64,000 nt of DNA, taken from the NCBI GenBank assembly GCA_963753135.1, contig CAVWBA010000004.1, positions 124,001-188,000 of the forward strand, read 5' to 3'. Each line of letters opens with the position of its first letter. The stretch's first letter is position 1. The notes beneath the pieces were generated by a model. That model searched no databases. It saw only the letters and a list, made by a program, of their open reading frames with translations, and had not been told where the DNA came from. The DNA is from Roseiarcus sp963753135. Its GTDB lineage: Bacteria > Pseudomonadota > Alphaproteobacteria > Rhizobiales > Beijerinckiaceae. The translations under genes were made by a program, and so were the position numbers. Shown here piece after piece: positions 1 to 9,283 of this stretch.

Positions 1-639
1 GCGGCGGCGGCGATCTCATCGGCGAAACCGACGACGCTCGCCTCCAGCGTTCGGCCAAACAGGTCGGGCCGCCCGCGCAGGTCGATCAAGGCGGGCAGGC
101 CGGCGACGCCGATCGCGACGCCAACAGTTCCCTGACGCCACGGACGTCCGAAGCTGTCGTTTATCACCACCGCGAGATCAATCCCGATCGACTTCGCCAA
201 ACCGCGTCGCAGCGCCTCCGCGCTGCGGTCCGGGTCCTTCGGCAACAGGAGCGCGCGAGGCGAGCCGTCGGCTGGCGCCACGTTCGATTGGTCGACCCCG
301 GCGTTCGCCATGATGAAGCCAAGCCTGTGCTCGACGATCAGCACGCCGCGGCGCGCCCGCACGACGCGAACCGATTCCGATAAGATCACCTCCACCAGCC
401 GCGGATCCTTGTCGACCTCCGCCGCGAGCGTGCGAGCCTTGGCGGAGGGTTCGACCATCGCGAGGTCGACGACGCGACCCTCGGCCTTGGAGACGATTTT
501 CTGCGCGACGACAAGCACGTCGCCAGTCCGCGGCGCGACGCCCTCCCGCCTGAAGGCTGACGCAACGAGTTCGACCAGATCATCGCCGGGCCTGATCAAG
601 GGCAGGCCCTGCAAGGCCAATGACCTCGAGAGAGGTCAT
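1..639 (-). CDS. cofE: Coenzyme F420-0:gamma-glutamyl ligase CofE, 3' end outside the window, apparent frameshift near the start
   Basis: CofE adds glutamates to F420-0 in the cytoplasm. The reverse strand encodes family hallmarks in order: IRPGDDL, GDVLVVAQKIVSKAEGR, GFIMANAGVDQSN and NDSFGRPWRQGTVGVAIG. About 200 residues are present before the window edge. The ATG at 639 overlaps the stop of the upstream LLM gene (ATGA) and begins MTSLEVIGLAG, which fits the family, but that frame stops soon after. The rest of the protein lies in another frame, so one extra base is inferred near 605-612. A TTG at 620 would give an uninterrupted but shorter start. Function is well supported; the start is not. 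Confidence 0.85.
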
Positions 640-1667
640 GCGCTCCTGCGCGCTTCGTCCGGCCTGCCGAAGCGACGACGGAGGCGAGGCAGAACATGCT
701 CCGCGTAGAGCCGGATGAACCGCTCCTGATCGGGGCCCGGCGCATGAAAGACCAGATGGTCGAAGCCGAGATCGACGTAATACCTTATGCGTTCGACATG
801 CTCGTCGGGATCGGTCGAGACGATCCAGCGGCTGGCGGCGCGTTCGGCGGTAAGCCCGTCGGCAAGGCGCTCCATCTCTTCCGGACTGTGGACGGAAACC
901 TTTTCCTCGGGCGTCAAGGCGAGCACCGCCCAATGGCGCGTGTCCTCCATCGCGCGTTTCAGATCCGTGTCGAACGAGACCTTGACCTCGATCATCCGAA
1001 CATAGTCGGGCGCTCGCGAGCCTGCCTCGCTTCGCCCCTCCGCAACCTTCGGCAAGATCGTTTCGGTGTAGAGCTCGCGCGCCTTGCCGCTGGTGCAGAT
1101 CAAGCCGTCGCCCATCCGGCCGGCATATTTCGCGATCAACGCGCCCGCCGCGGCGACATAGATCGGAACCGGCGTCGCGGGCCGATCATAGATGGTCGCG
1201 TCCTTGGTGCGATAATATTGCCCCTCGAAGGTCACGCGCTCCTCGGTCCAGAGCTGACGCATCAGAGCGATGGCCTCCCGCAGACGCGCGAATCGTTCCT
1301 TGAACTCGGGCCATTCCATGCCGGTCGACGGAACCTCGTTCAGCGATTCTCCGGTGCCCACGCCAAGCACGATCCGATTGGGAAACATGACGCCGAGCGT
1401 GCCGAAGGCTTGCGCCAGGACGGAGGGGTGATAGCGAAAGGTCGGCGTCATTACGCTCGTGCCCATGGTGATGCGCGACGTCACCGCGCCAAGGGCGCCA
1501 AGCCAGGCAAGCGAGAAGGGGGCATGGCCGCCGTGATGCTTCCATGGCTGGAAATGATCGCTGATGAAGACCGAGTCGAATCCCGTCTCTTCCGCGAGGC
1601 GGGAGAACTGGAGCAATTCCGTCGGTCCGAATTGCTCCGCCGACGCCTTGTATCCTAGCTTGAGCAC
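636..1667 (-). CDS. LLM-class F420-dependent oxidoreductase, F420-dependent glucose-6-phosphate dehydrogenase-like subfamily
   Basis: A 343-residue luciferase-like TIM-barrel protein. The opening LKLGYKASAEQFGP, then ISDHFQPWKHHGGHAP, VLGVGTGESLNE and the FDHLVFHAPG region near the C-terminus match the FGD-like branch of F420-dependent hydride-transfer enzymes. GTG at 1667, behind a GGAG, gives the family's usual N-terminus; the frame stays open upstream without conservation. The gene is coupled by a 4-bp overlap to cofE. The substrate is not evident; true glucose-6-phosphate activity should not be assumed outside actinobacteria. Confidence 0.85.
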   Translation of the reverse strand: MLKLGYKASAEQFGPTELLQFSRLAEETGFDSVFISDHFQPWKHHGGHAPFSLAWLGALGAVTSRITMGTSVMTPTFRYHPSVLAQAFGTLGVMFPNRIVLGVGTGESLNEVPSTGMEWPEFKERFARLREAIALMRQLWTEERVTFEGQYYRTKDATIYDRPATPVPIYVAAAGALIAKYAGRMGDGLICTSGKARELYTETILPKVAEGRSEAGSRAPDYVRMIEVKVSFDTDLKRAMEDTRHWAVLALTPEEKVSVHSPEEMERLADGLTAERAASRWIVSTDPDEHVERIRYYVDLGFDHLVFHAPGPDQERFIRLYAEHVLPRLRRRFGRPDEARRSA

Positions 1668-1801
1668 GGGTCCTTCTCCGGGTCGCCGGGCCTTACAGCC
1701 CGAGCGGGATACAATACCGCAGACAGACACGTTCGGCGACGGTTCGTCCTCGCATGGGACCGCGATGAACGATCATGGGACCCATGTGTTGGGAGCATGG
1801 A

Positions 1802-2698
1802 ATGAAACTCGGCGTCACATTGCCTTTGTCCGACATCGGCGGCGATCCCGCCACGGTTCGGTTGTTCGCGCAGGCGGCGGAGGCGGCCGGCTACGATTAT
1901 CTCTCCGCGCCCGATCACGTTCTCGGAGTCAACGCCGCGAGCCGGCCTGACTGGGGCTCGCGAAGCACTTCGGCGGATCTCTTCCACGATCCGTTCGTCC
2001 TGTTCGGGTTTCTGAGTAGCTGCACGGCGAGAATTGGCTTCTCGACACAAGTGCTCATCCTGCCCCAGAGGCAAACCGTGCTGGTCGCCAAGCAGGCCGC
2101 CTGCCTCGACGTGCTGAGCGGAGGCCGGTTTCGGCTCGGTGTCGGGATCGGCTGGAACGAGGTCGAGTTCGTTGGCCTCAACGAGGAGTTTCACAATCGA
2201 GGGCGGCGGTCGGAGGAGCAGGTCCAAGTCATGCAAGCTTTGTGGGCCGAGCGCCATGTGAAATTCGATGGCGAGTGGCATCACATCGATGACGCGGGCA
2301 TCAACCCGCTTCCGATTTCGCGCCGCATCCCGATCTGGTTCGGGGGACATCATGATCTGACGCTTAAGCGCATCGCGAAATGGGGCGACGGATGGATCAT
2401 GAACGCCCACCCTCCGGGCGTCGCGGCGCAAGCGGACTTCGCCAAGCTGCGCGCCTATGCCGAAGAGGCCGGCCGCGATCCCGCCAGCATCGGCCTTGAC
2501 GTCTGGGTCTCCATGGGCGCCGGGACCGAGGCAAGCTGGCGCGAGGAAGTCGGGTTCTGGAAGAGCGCGGGCGTCACTCACGTCACGCTCAACACCACCT
2601 TTGAGCGGAACCACCACCGGCGCATCGCCTCGCGCTCGTTGCCGGCCCATCTGGCCGCGCTCGAGCGCTACCGCAGCGCAGTCGCCGACCTCTTGTGA
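1802..2698 (+). CDS. LLM-class F420-dependent oxidoreductase (TIGR03619-like)
   Basis: A 298-residue luciferase-like protein reading MKLGVTLPLSDIGGD, with the family block FRLGVGIGWNEVEF near residue 110 and PIWFGGHHDLTLKR near 180. It is a predicted F420-dependent oxidoreductase of unknown substrate. The ATG at 1802 was chosen over an in-frame upstream ATG at 1775 because conservation begins here and GGGAG lies just upstream. It is divergent from the cofE/LLM pair across 134 bp, so a shared promoter region is likely. Together with its neighbours it supports an F420-using physiology. Confidence 0.8.
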   Translation: MKLGVTLPLSDIGGDPATVRLFAQAAEAAGYDYLSAPDHVLGVNAASRPDWGSRSTSADLFHDPFVLFGFLSSCTARIGFSTQVLILPQRQTVLVAKQAACLDVLSGGRFRLGVGIGWNEVEFVGLNEEFHNRGRRSEEQVQVMQALWAERHVKFDGEWHHIDDAGINPLPISRRIPIWFGGHHDLTLKRIAKWGDGWIMNAHPPGVAAQADFAKLRAYAEEAGRDPASIGLDVWVSMGAGTEASWREEVGFWKSAGVTHVTLNTTFERNHHRRIASRSLPAHLAALERYRSAVADLL

Positions 2699-2706
2699 AA
2701 GAGAGG

Positions 2707-3105
2707 TCAGCTCATGACCTGCACCTTATCGGGCTCGATTTCGAAATGACCCTGACTTCGTCAGGTTGAGCTCAGGGATATTTGTCCTGTCCGAGGTATT
2801 TCTTGGCGAGGGAATCGATATGCGCCGTATGCACCTTGTTCGGTCACGTGCTCGACCCGGCCGCGGATCTGGATATAGCGGTAGGGATTGTCAGGATCGA
2901 GAATCGAAAGCGCCACAGGCGAGCCTTCGCGCATATTGCGCACCTTCACGCGGCCTTTCGCTGAATTGATCCGGATCTTTCCGTTCGTGTAGTCGAACCA
3001 TACGGGTGTCACCTGCGGCGTTCCATCCGGCATTATGGTCGCCAGGTTCGCAAACGCTTTTTTCTGCTGCAGTAAATCCAGATATTCCGCGGGTATCGCC
3101 GCCAT
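2707..3105 (-). pseudogene. PPOX-class F420-dependent split-barrel oxidoreductase, disrupted three times
   Basis: The first ~95 residues are a good pyridoxamine-phosphate-oxidase-like fold of the F420 type: AFANLATIMPDGTPQVTPVW, IRINSAKGRVKVRNM and NPYRYIQIRGRV. The expected continuation (AHIDSLAKKYLGQDKYP) is in another frame, pointing to one extra base near 2824. A TGA at 2772-2774 follows. The last block (PDEVRVI, then FEIEPDKVQVM) needs a one-base deletion near 2741-2748. Translation as written gives a product with a nonsense tail. AGGAG precedes the ATG at 3105. Either a decaying gene or clustered sequencing errors. Confidence 0.75.
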
Positions 3106-3337
3106 GACTGACTCCTGATCGCGTTGCGCTTCTCGCGTCGCGTTCCGCCGGAACGCAGTTTCGCGGGTGATCGTCACCCTAGACGTGGCGGCCTGACATG
3201 ACAACGAGACGAACTCGGGTCTTTTGAAGACAAACGTCTCCGACGACGGTCTTGGGCTTTTTCGCTCGCCGCCCTGAGCCGCATTGGCCGACCCGGCATC
3301 CGGCGCTATAGTTCCTCCAGCATTGAAGGAGAACACG

Positions 3338-3799
3338 ATGACTGAAGCAAAACTCGCTGCGAACATGCCGGACTGGCAGGTCCAGCACGCCAACCGCTAT
3401 TTGGAGAGCGGGGGAACCGAGGGCGCGACCTACACGGTAGACGTGCCAGGCCGAGGCAAAATCACGGCGCCGGCGCTGCTCTTGACCACCATAGGCCGCA
3501 AGTCCGGCAACAAGTTCATATTCCCGCTGTTTTACGGAACGGACGGCGGCAGCTACTTTGTGGTCGCTTCAAAGGGCGGCGCGCCTGAACACCCCGGGTG
3601 GTACCGCAATCTCCTCGCCAACCCGGATGTCGAGGTGCAAGTCGGGACCAAGAAGCTGAAGGCGCGGGCCAGGACAGCGACGGGCGAGGAACGGGCGCGC
3701 CTTTGGAAGAAGGCGCTCGAATTCTGGCCGCCCTATGCCGACTATGCGCTCAAGACCGAACGCGAAATCCCCGTAGTCGTGTTGGACCCTGTTCATTAA
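3338..3799 (+). CDS. Deazaflavin (F420)-dependent nitroreductase family protein (Ddn-like)
   Basis: A 153-residue protein with the Ddn-type split barrel: LLTTIGRKSGNKFIFPLFYG near residues 50-68, VVASKGGAPEHPGWYRNL near 75-95 and IPVVVLDP at the end. Members use F420H2 to reduce quinones or nitro compounds. The ATG at 3338 has GGAG 8 bp upstream; an in-frame upstream ATG at 3284 lacks support. Divergent from the disrupted PPOX gene. The physiological substrate is unknown. Confidence 0.82.
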   Translation: MTEAKLAANMPDWQVQHANRYLESGGTEGATYTVDVPGRGKITAPALLLTTIGRKSGNKFIFPLFYGTDGGSYFVVASKGGAPEHPGWYRNLLANPDVEVQVGTKKLKARARTATGEERARLWKKALEFWPPYADYALKTEREIPVVVLDPVH

Positions 3800-4285
3800 C
3801 CTCGCGGGGACGCGACGATAAGACGTATGGAGCTCGCCGCAGCGCGCGGCCGCGCTGCGGCGGGATGCCGCGGTCGGACCCTCTCCGACCAGGCGGAATA
3901 TCGCCAACGAGACGAACGGAAGCCCCACTCCATCAACTCGCGCCCTTCGCTTGCGCTGTCGGCGTCCGTTCGCGCCCTATAGAGCACCGGAATCAACCTG
4001 CGCCTGCCCTGAACCGGTGACCCGACCAAGCTGAACCCGCTCGCCGCAAGGTGACCGGTTTTCAAGCCATCTGCCCAAATATTCATGGCCAAAAGCGGGT
4101 TCCGGCCCCAGCTCGGAGGCGCCCGTCGCCCCCGATTCCGCGGCCGCCATTGATTTTCCGAAGTGGACGAGGCAAACACGGCGCCGATCGATAAGGGCGA
4201 CCTCGAACCCCCAACGAGACCTCGCTCTTTTGGTTTCAGTGCGCCGCCTTATATGAGCCGACTGGGTCGAGCGAAGGGAAGTGAT
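3800..4285. other. Intergenic stretch without a supported gene
   Basis: Several open frames run across these 486 bases on both strands, but none has a credible start with a ribosome binding site, family motif or consistent codon use. No strong terminator follows the Ddn-like gene. Confidence 0.5.
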
Positions 4286-4678
4286 ATGGTTCGGTTCGTC
4301 CGGCTTCTTGCCGCCGCCGCGCTCGCCGCCGGGGTCGCGGGGGCGATTCCGGCCGCAAATGCGCAGACGGAGGGCGCTGTGCAAACGACGGGGCCTCTTG
4401 GCGCGCCGCCCCAGAGGGCGAAGCCCCGGCAGACGGCGCTCAAGAAACGCGCGAAGCGCCCGGCTCCGGAGGGCAGGCAGATCACCGTGCATGCTCGTCC
4501 GTCGTGGCTGACCGCCGGCACGCAGGTTCCCGTGGGCTCGGTCGGCAACGGCTATGTCTATGGCACGTTCAACCAGCCAACGCCGATCGAGGGGACCTTC
4601 AGTGGGATGCGGGGCCGAGAACGAATCACGGATCAGTTCGGCAACGCCGCGCCGGGTTGGGTGCTGTTCAAGTTTTGA
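4286..4678 (+). CDS. Small exported protein of unknown function
   Basis: A 130-residue protein starting MVRFVRLLAAAALAAG, a clear Sec signal peptide with likely cleavage after AANAQ (about residue 27). The next ~45 residues are basic and proline/alanine rich. The C-terminal ~60 residues (SWLTAGTQVPVGSVGNGYVY...PGWVLFKF) look like a small beta domain. The ATG at 4286 follows GAAGGGAAG. I do not recognise the family; an envelope location is inferred from the signal peptide only. Confidence 0.7.
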   Translation: MVRFVRLLAAAALAAGVAGAIPAANAQTEGAVQTTGPLGAPPQRAKPRQTALKKRAKRPAPEGRQITVHARPSWLTAGTQVPVGSVGNGYVYGTFNQPTPIEGTFSGMRGRERITDQFGNAAPGWVLFKF

Positions 4679-4823
4679 CCTCGGCGCGTGATCGCGAGGA
4701 CCGATCAGGCCTGCGGGAACATCGCCTCGACCGCAACCTCAAATCCCGGCGGATCGAGCCGGGCCGCGCCTTCCCTCAAGACCCGGCGAGAGGCGAAGTG
4801 TCGCCTCTCCTCGTCCAAGCCCC

Positions 4824-6320
4824 TCAGTTCATGGTCGGGATCGAGAACTGCGCTCCGTCCTTGATGCCCGACGGCCAGCGGGCGGTCACCGTCTTGGTGC
4901 GGGTGTAGAAGCGGATCGAATCCGGCCCATGCTGGTTCAAGTCGCCGAAGCCCGAGCGCTTCCAGCCGCCGAACGTATAGTAGGCGACCGGGACCGGGAT
5001 CGGCACGTTGACGCCGATCATGCCGACCTTGACCTTGCTTGCGAAGTCGCGCGCGGCGTCGCCGTCGCGGGTGAAGATGGCGACGCCGTTGCCGTATTCA
5101 TGGTCGTTGCACAGCCCCAGCGCCTCACCATAGTCGTGCGCCCGGACGACCGACAGGACGGGGCCGAAGATCTCCTCCTTGTAGATGCGCATGTCCTTGG
5201 TCACGTTGTCGAACAGGCAGCCGCCCATGTAGAAGCCGTTCTCATAGCCCTGCATCTTGAAGTCGCGGCCGTCGACCACGAGCTTCGCGCCCTCCTTCAC
5301 GCCGAGATCGACATAGCCGCGCACCTTCTCGAGCGCCGCCTTGGTCACCAGCGGCCCGTAATCGGCGCCGGAATCGGTCGATGGCCCGATCTTCAGGGAT
5401 TCCACGCGCGGAATGAGGCGGCGCATGAGATCGTCGGCGGTCTTCTGCCCGACTGGAACCGCGACCGAGATCGCCATGCAGCGCTCGCCCGCCGAGCCGT
5501 AGCCGGCGCCGATCAGAGCGTCGACCGTCTGGTCCATGTCCGCGTCCGGCATCACAACCATATGGTTCTTGGCGCCGCCGAAGCACTGCACGCGCTTTCC
5601 CGCGGCGCATCCGCGCGCATAGATGTACTCGGCGATCGGGGTCGAGCCGACGAAGCCGATCGCCTGGATGTCGGGATCGTCAAGAATGGCGTCGACCGCC
5701 TCCTTGTCGCCGTTGACGACATTGAGGATGCCGGGAGGGCCGCCCGCCTCGACGAACAATTCGCCGAGCCGCATCGGCACGCCGGGGTCGCGCTCGGAGG
5801 GTTTCAGGATGAAGGCGTTGCCGCAGGCGATCGCCGGCGCGAGCTTCCAGAGCGGGATCATCGCCGGAAAATTGAACGGCGTGATCCCGGCGACCACGCC
5901 GAGCGGCTGGCGCATCGAATAGAGGTCGATGCCGGGGCCGGCGCCGTCGGTATATTCGCCTTTCATCAGATGCGGGACGCCGAGCGCGAACTCGACCACT
6001 TCGACGCCGCGCTGAATGTCGCCCCTGGCGTCGGCGATCGTCTTGCCGTGCTCGCGCGCCAGCGTCTCGGCCATCTCGTCGTTGTTCTTGGCGATGAGGT
6101 CGAGGAACTTCATCAATACGCGGGCGCGGCGCTGCGGATTGACGGCGGCCCAGGCCGGCTGCGCGGCCTTGGCGTTCTCCACCGCCGCGCGAACGTCAGC
6201 CTTGGAGGCGAGCGCAACATGCGCGCGCACCGTGCCGTCCATCGGCTGGAAGACGTCCGCCGTTCGGCCCGATTTGCCGGCGACCTGCTTGCCGCCGATG
6301 AAATGCCCGTATTCGATCAT
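4824..6320 (-). CDS. mmsA: CoA-acylating methylmalonate-semialdehyde dehydrogenase
   Basis: A 498-residue aldehyde dehydrogenase converting methylmalonate semialdehyde (or malonate semialdehyde) to propionyl-CoA (or acetyl-CoA) in valine and related catabolism. Visible features are the MIEYGHFIGGK start, GVVAGITPFNFPAMIPLWK, the nucleotide-binding FVGSTPIAEYIY and the catalytic cysteine in GSAGERCMAISVAV. The usual EIFGPVLSVVR and FGGWKRSGFGD blocks follow. The ATG at 6320 gives family length; the ~70 codons open upstream are unconserved. It is divergent from a methyltransferase and lies near a LysR gene that may or may not control it. Confidence 0.93.
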   Translation of the reverse strand: MIEYGHFIGGKQVAGKSGRTADVFQPMDGTVRAHVALASKADVRAAVENAKAAQPAWAAVNPQRRARVLMKFLDLIAKNNDEMAETLAREHGKTIADARGDIQRGVEVVEFALGVPHLMKGEYTDGAGPGIDLYSMRQPLGVVAGITPFNFPAMIPLWKLAPAIACGNAFILKPSERDPGVPMRLGELFVEAGGPPGILNVVNGDKEAVDAILDDPDIQAIGFVGSTPIAEYIYARGCAAGKRVQCFGGAKNHMVVMPDADMDQTVDALIGAGYGSAGERCMAISVAVPVGQKTADDLMRRLIPRVESLKIGPSTDSGADYGPLVTKAALEKVRGYVDLGVKEGAKLVVDGRDFKMQGYENGFYMGGCLFDNVTKDMRIYKEEIFGPVLSVVRAHDYGEALGLCNDHEYGNGVAIFTRDGDAARDFASKVKVGMIGVNVPIPVPVAYYTFGGWKRSGFGDLNQHGPDSIRFYTRTKTVTARWPSGIKDGAQFSIPTMN

Positions 6321-6513
6321 CGCTCCGCTCCCTGATGTCGCTGTCGTGGCAGCTTTATGCGCCACGATTTTGCGCACAGCAATTCGAGAGATCGCGCATC
6401 GGCTGTGCAAGAATGTGCTAAGAACACAACCTCGCGCGTCGAACGACGCGCGTCCCAGGGCCGCGCGGAAGCGGCGAAGCGGCGACCGTTTTGGCCGGAT
6501 AAAGGGCGATACG

Positions 6514-7314
6514 ATGGCATCGAGCTTCAATGTTCGCGACGCAAGCGCCTATGAGCGGCTGATGGGTCGCTGGAGCAAGGCGCTGGCTCCAGAGTTCATC
6601 CAATTCGCCGGCGTCGCTGAGGCGCGGAAAATCCTCGACGTCGGCTGCGGGACGGGAAGCCTGACCTTTGCGCTGGCGCAATCGCCCTCCATCCGCGAGA
6701 TCGTCGCGATCGATTTTTCGCCGCTCTTCGTCTCGGCGGCGACGGAGCGTAGCCGCGATCCAAGGATCACGATCCGTCAGGCCGACGCTTGCGCCCTTCC
6801 CTTCGAGGACGGCGGGTTCGACGCCGCCCTTGCTTTGCTGGTCCTTCATTTTGTCCCCGACACCCATAAGGCGATCGCGGAAATGCGGCGGGTCGTGCGG
6901 GCGGGCGGCGTGGTCGCCGCTGCAGTTTGGGATCATCTTGGCGGATTGCCGTCCATGCGCATGATGGTCGACACGGTCGCCGCCTTGAGCGAAGGCGGAC
7001 GAGCCCTGAGGAATCGTTACGCCTTCCAGCCGATGATGCAGCCCGGCGAGATGAAGCGGGCTTTCGAGGACCAAGGCCTTCTCCAGGTCGTCGAGAGCCA
7101 GCTGATGATCCGGATGACCTATGCGGATTTCGACGACTATTGGGCGCCGGTCGCTGCGGGCGAAGGTCCGCTGGGCAAATATGTCGGGAGCCTCGAGGCG
7201 AACGAACTCGCGCGCGTCGAAGCGGCGGTGCGCGACGCCTACGAGGCCGGGCGGCCGGACGGCGCGCGCTCCTTTGCCAGCGCCGCCTGGGCTTGCCGAG
7301 GCGTCGCGCCGTGA
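6514..7314 (+). CDS. Class I SAM-dependent methyltransferase (UbiE/Methyltransf_11 type)
   Basis: A 266-residue protein with motif I ILDVGCGTGSLTFALA at about residues 41-56, the acidic motif II (IVAIDFSP), the ADACALPFEDGGFD block and the VLHFVPD/MRRVVRAGG region. The fold is clear; the methyl acceptor is unknown. The ATG at 6514 precedes the conserved domain; the frame is open far upstream as the antisense of mmsA. It ends 35 bp before the LysR gene, so the two may be co-transcribed. Confidence 0.85.
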   Translation: MASSFNVRDASAYERLMGRWSKALAPEFIQFAGVAEARKILDVGCGTGSLTFALAQSPSIREIVAIDFSPLFVSAATERSRDPRITIRQADACALPFEDGGFDAALALLVLHFVPDTHKAIAEMRRVVRAGGVVAAAVWDHLGGLPSMRMMVDTVAALSEGGRALRNRYAFQPMMQPGEMKRAFEDQGLLQVVESQLMIRMTYADFDDYWAPVAAGEGPLGKYVGSLEANELARVEAAVRDAYEAGRPDGARSFASAAWACRGVAP

Positions 7315-7349
7315 CGCGGGCCCCCCTCGCAAGCTGAGCGCCGAGTCCG

Positions 7350-8231
7350 ATGGATTGGGACAACGTCCGCGTTTTCCTCGCAGTCGCGCGCGGCGGGCAA
7401 TTCGTCGCGGCCGGCAAACGGCTCAAGCTCGACCATGCGACGGTCAGCCGCCGCATCGCGGCGCTCGAAGCGACCGTCGGCGCCAAATTGTTCGACCGGC
7501 GCACGACAGGCGCGAAACTCACCGGCGCGGGCGAGCGCTTCATCAGCGCCGCCGAGCAGATGGAGAGCGCGTTCCTGCACGCGCAGGGCGAAATCTCCGG
7601 CGTCGATCTTGAACTGACGGGTGACGTGCGCATCGGCGCGCCGGACGGGTTTTCGACCTATTACCTCGTAGGCGCGCTGCGCGACTTCGCCGAACGCCAT
7701 CCGGGCGTGCGCCTGCAACTCATGCCGCTGCCGCTACTCACCCCCCTCGCCCGCCGCGAGGTCGACGTGGTGATCGGCCTCGACAAGCCGGAGGCGGGCC
7801 GATTCGTCGCCCGCAGGCTGACCGACTATTCGCTCGGGATCTACGCCAGCGCGTCTTATCTCAAGCGCAACGGCGCGCCGGCTGACGTCGAGGCGCTGAA
7901 GAGCCATCGGCTGATCGGCTATGTCGAGGAGCACGCGTTCTCCTCCGCGCTCGACTATGTGCGCGAACTCTATGGCGGCGCGCCGACCAGTTTCGAAAGC
8001 GCGAACGCGGTCACCCAGCTCGAGGCGGTGCGGGCGGGCGTCGGCTTGGGCGTCGTGCATGACTTCATCGCGCGTCGCTTCAAGGACCTGAAACGCGTCC
8101 TGCCCGAGCGCCGCGCGACCCGCGCCTATTGGCTGGTCACCCACGAGGACACGCGAGGTTTGGGGCGCATCCGCGCCGTCACCGAGCATCTGGCGCGGGC
8201 GGTCACGCGGGACCGGGGGATCTTCTTATGA
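7350..8231 (+). CDS. LysR-family transcriptional regulator
   Basis: A 293-residue LTTR with an N-terminal winged helix-turn-helix (VFLAVARGGQFVAAGKRL, then HATVSRRIAALE, residues ~8-44) and a substrate-binding co-inducer domain from ~90. Candidate targets are the adjacent methyltransferase, mmsA or the downstream nitrile hydratase operon. Its last ~29 codons are repeated at 10370-10459, on the far side of the nitrile hydratase genes, which ties this gene to the history of that cassette. Confidence 0.88.
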   Translation: MDWDNVRVFLAVARGGQFVAAGKRLKLDHATVSRRIAALEATVGAKLFDRRTTGAKLTGAGERFISAAEQMESAFLHAQGEISGVDLELTGDVRIGAPDGFSTYYLVGALRDFAERHPGVRLQLMPLPLLTPLARREVDVVIGLDKPEAGRFVARRLTDYSLGIYASASYLKRNGAPADVEALKSHRLIGYVEEHAFSSALDYVRELYGGAPTSFESANAVTQLEAVRAGVGLGVVHDFIARRFKDLKRVLPERRATRAYWLVTHEDTRGLGRIRAVTEHLARAVTRDRGIFL

Positions 8232-8652
8232 ACGACGGGCGGGCGACGCCGTCACGCGCGCCGCCTCACAGACCCGATACTGCTTCAGCCGCTATTGGGC
8301 AATCAGAATCCGGAGTAGCTCGATTGACAAAACCATCGAAGCTCGCGACGCTGGCATGAGCGTTGCTAACGGTTGGCGGAAGCTTCGTCCGGCCGCGTCG
8401 CAGAGATCGGTCGCTGCGGCCGAAAGTCAGATGGCGCTCGCCGCCAAACGGATTGGCAGATCTGAGCAAGCAACTGTTCCATAAAGTCGCGTAGCGTGGG
8501 GTGCGCCTTCGCGGCGGCTGTTGTCCGGGTGGATCTTGGTTCATTGAGCTGGCGCCTAGGACCGGTGAAAGAGGAGACGTTGCGACCGCGCTTCAGGCGC
8601 CGCGCCAGTAAAGGGTCGCCGCTAGTTTCTTGAGATAGCCAGGGAGATTCGG
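8232..8652. other. Upstream region of the nitrile hydratase operon; no gene recognised
   Basis: 421 bases between lysR and the alpha subunit gene. No open frame with coding character was found. It must hold the operon promoter; a TTGACA lies at about 8323 but no good -10 follows at standard spacing, so no promoter is called. Confidence 0.4.
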
Positions 8653-9270
8653 ATGAGCGCTGATCACGATCACGAGCACCATGACGAATACAGGCCCTCG
8701 GAGATATCGCTCCGCGTGAAGGCGATCGAGTCGCTGCTCATCGAAAAGAAGCTCCTCGACCCTGTCGCTGTCGACAAGCTCGTGGACGCCTACGAGAACA
8801 AGATCGGGCCGCACAACGGGGCTCAGGTCGTCGCCAAGGCGTGGGCCGATCCGGAATACAAGAAGCGGCTTTTGGGCGACGGAACCAAAGCCATCCTGGA
8901 GCTTGGCTATTCCGGCATCCAGGGCGAAGACATGGTGGTCGTGGAGAACACTCCCGAAGTCCACAACATGGTCGTTTGCACATTGTGCTCGTGCTATCCA
9001 TGGCCCACGCTTGGACTGCCTCCAAATTGGTACAAGGCGCCTCCTTACCGGTCACGCGCGGTTATCGACCCGCGCGGCGTGTTGAAGGAGTTCGGCGTTG
9101 AGCTTCCCAAGAATGTGGAGGTGCGCGTCTGGGACAGCAACGCGGAGCTTCGCTACCTCGTTCTCCCGGAGCGACCGGCGGGCGCGGAGGGATTGAGCGA
9201 GGATGAACTCGCCAAGCTCGTCACCCGCGATAGCATGATCGGCGTGGGTCTCCCCAAGACGCCAAACTGA
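8653..9270 (+). CDS. nthA: Nitrile hydratase alpha subunit, cobalt type
   Basis: Catalytic subunit of the heterodimeric enzyme hydrating nitriles to amides; cytoplasmic. The 205-residue protein has the metal claw VCTLCSC at residues 108-114. Thr at the third position (VCTLCSC rather than VCSLCSC) marks the Co(III) type. The YRSRAV segment follows near 132. The His/Asp-rich start (SADHDHEHHDEY) is common in the family. The beta subunit begins 13 bp downstream. The nearby cobalt transporter is consistent with the metal assignment. Confidence 0.95.
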   Translation: MSADHDHEHHDEYRPSEISLRVKAIESLLIEKKLLDPVAVDKLVDAYENKIGPHNGAQVVAKAWADPEYKKRLLGDGTKAILELGYSGIQGEDMVVVENTPEVHNMVVCTLCSCYPWPTLGLPPNWYKAPPYRSRAVIDPRGVLKEFGVELPKNVEVRVWDSNAELRYLVLPERPAGAEGLSEDELAKLVTRDSMIGVGLPKTPN

Positions 9271-9283
9271 AAGGGGCTCCCCC

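Noticed and set aside
4929..6335. A 468-codon open frame antisense to mmsA
   Set aside because: Arginine/aspartate/alanine-rich translation typical of a high-GC shadow frame; mmsA on the other strand has full family conservation.
8323..8360. A TTGACA box upstream of nitrile hydratase
   Set aside because: No acceptable -10 element follows at 16-18 bases, so it is not called a promoter.
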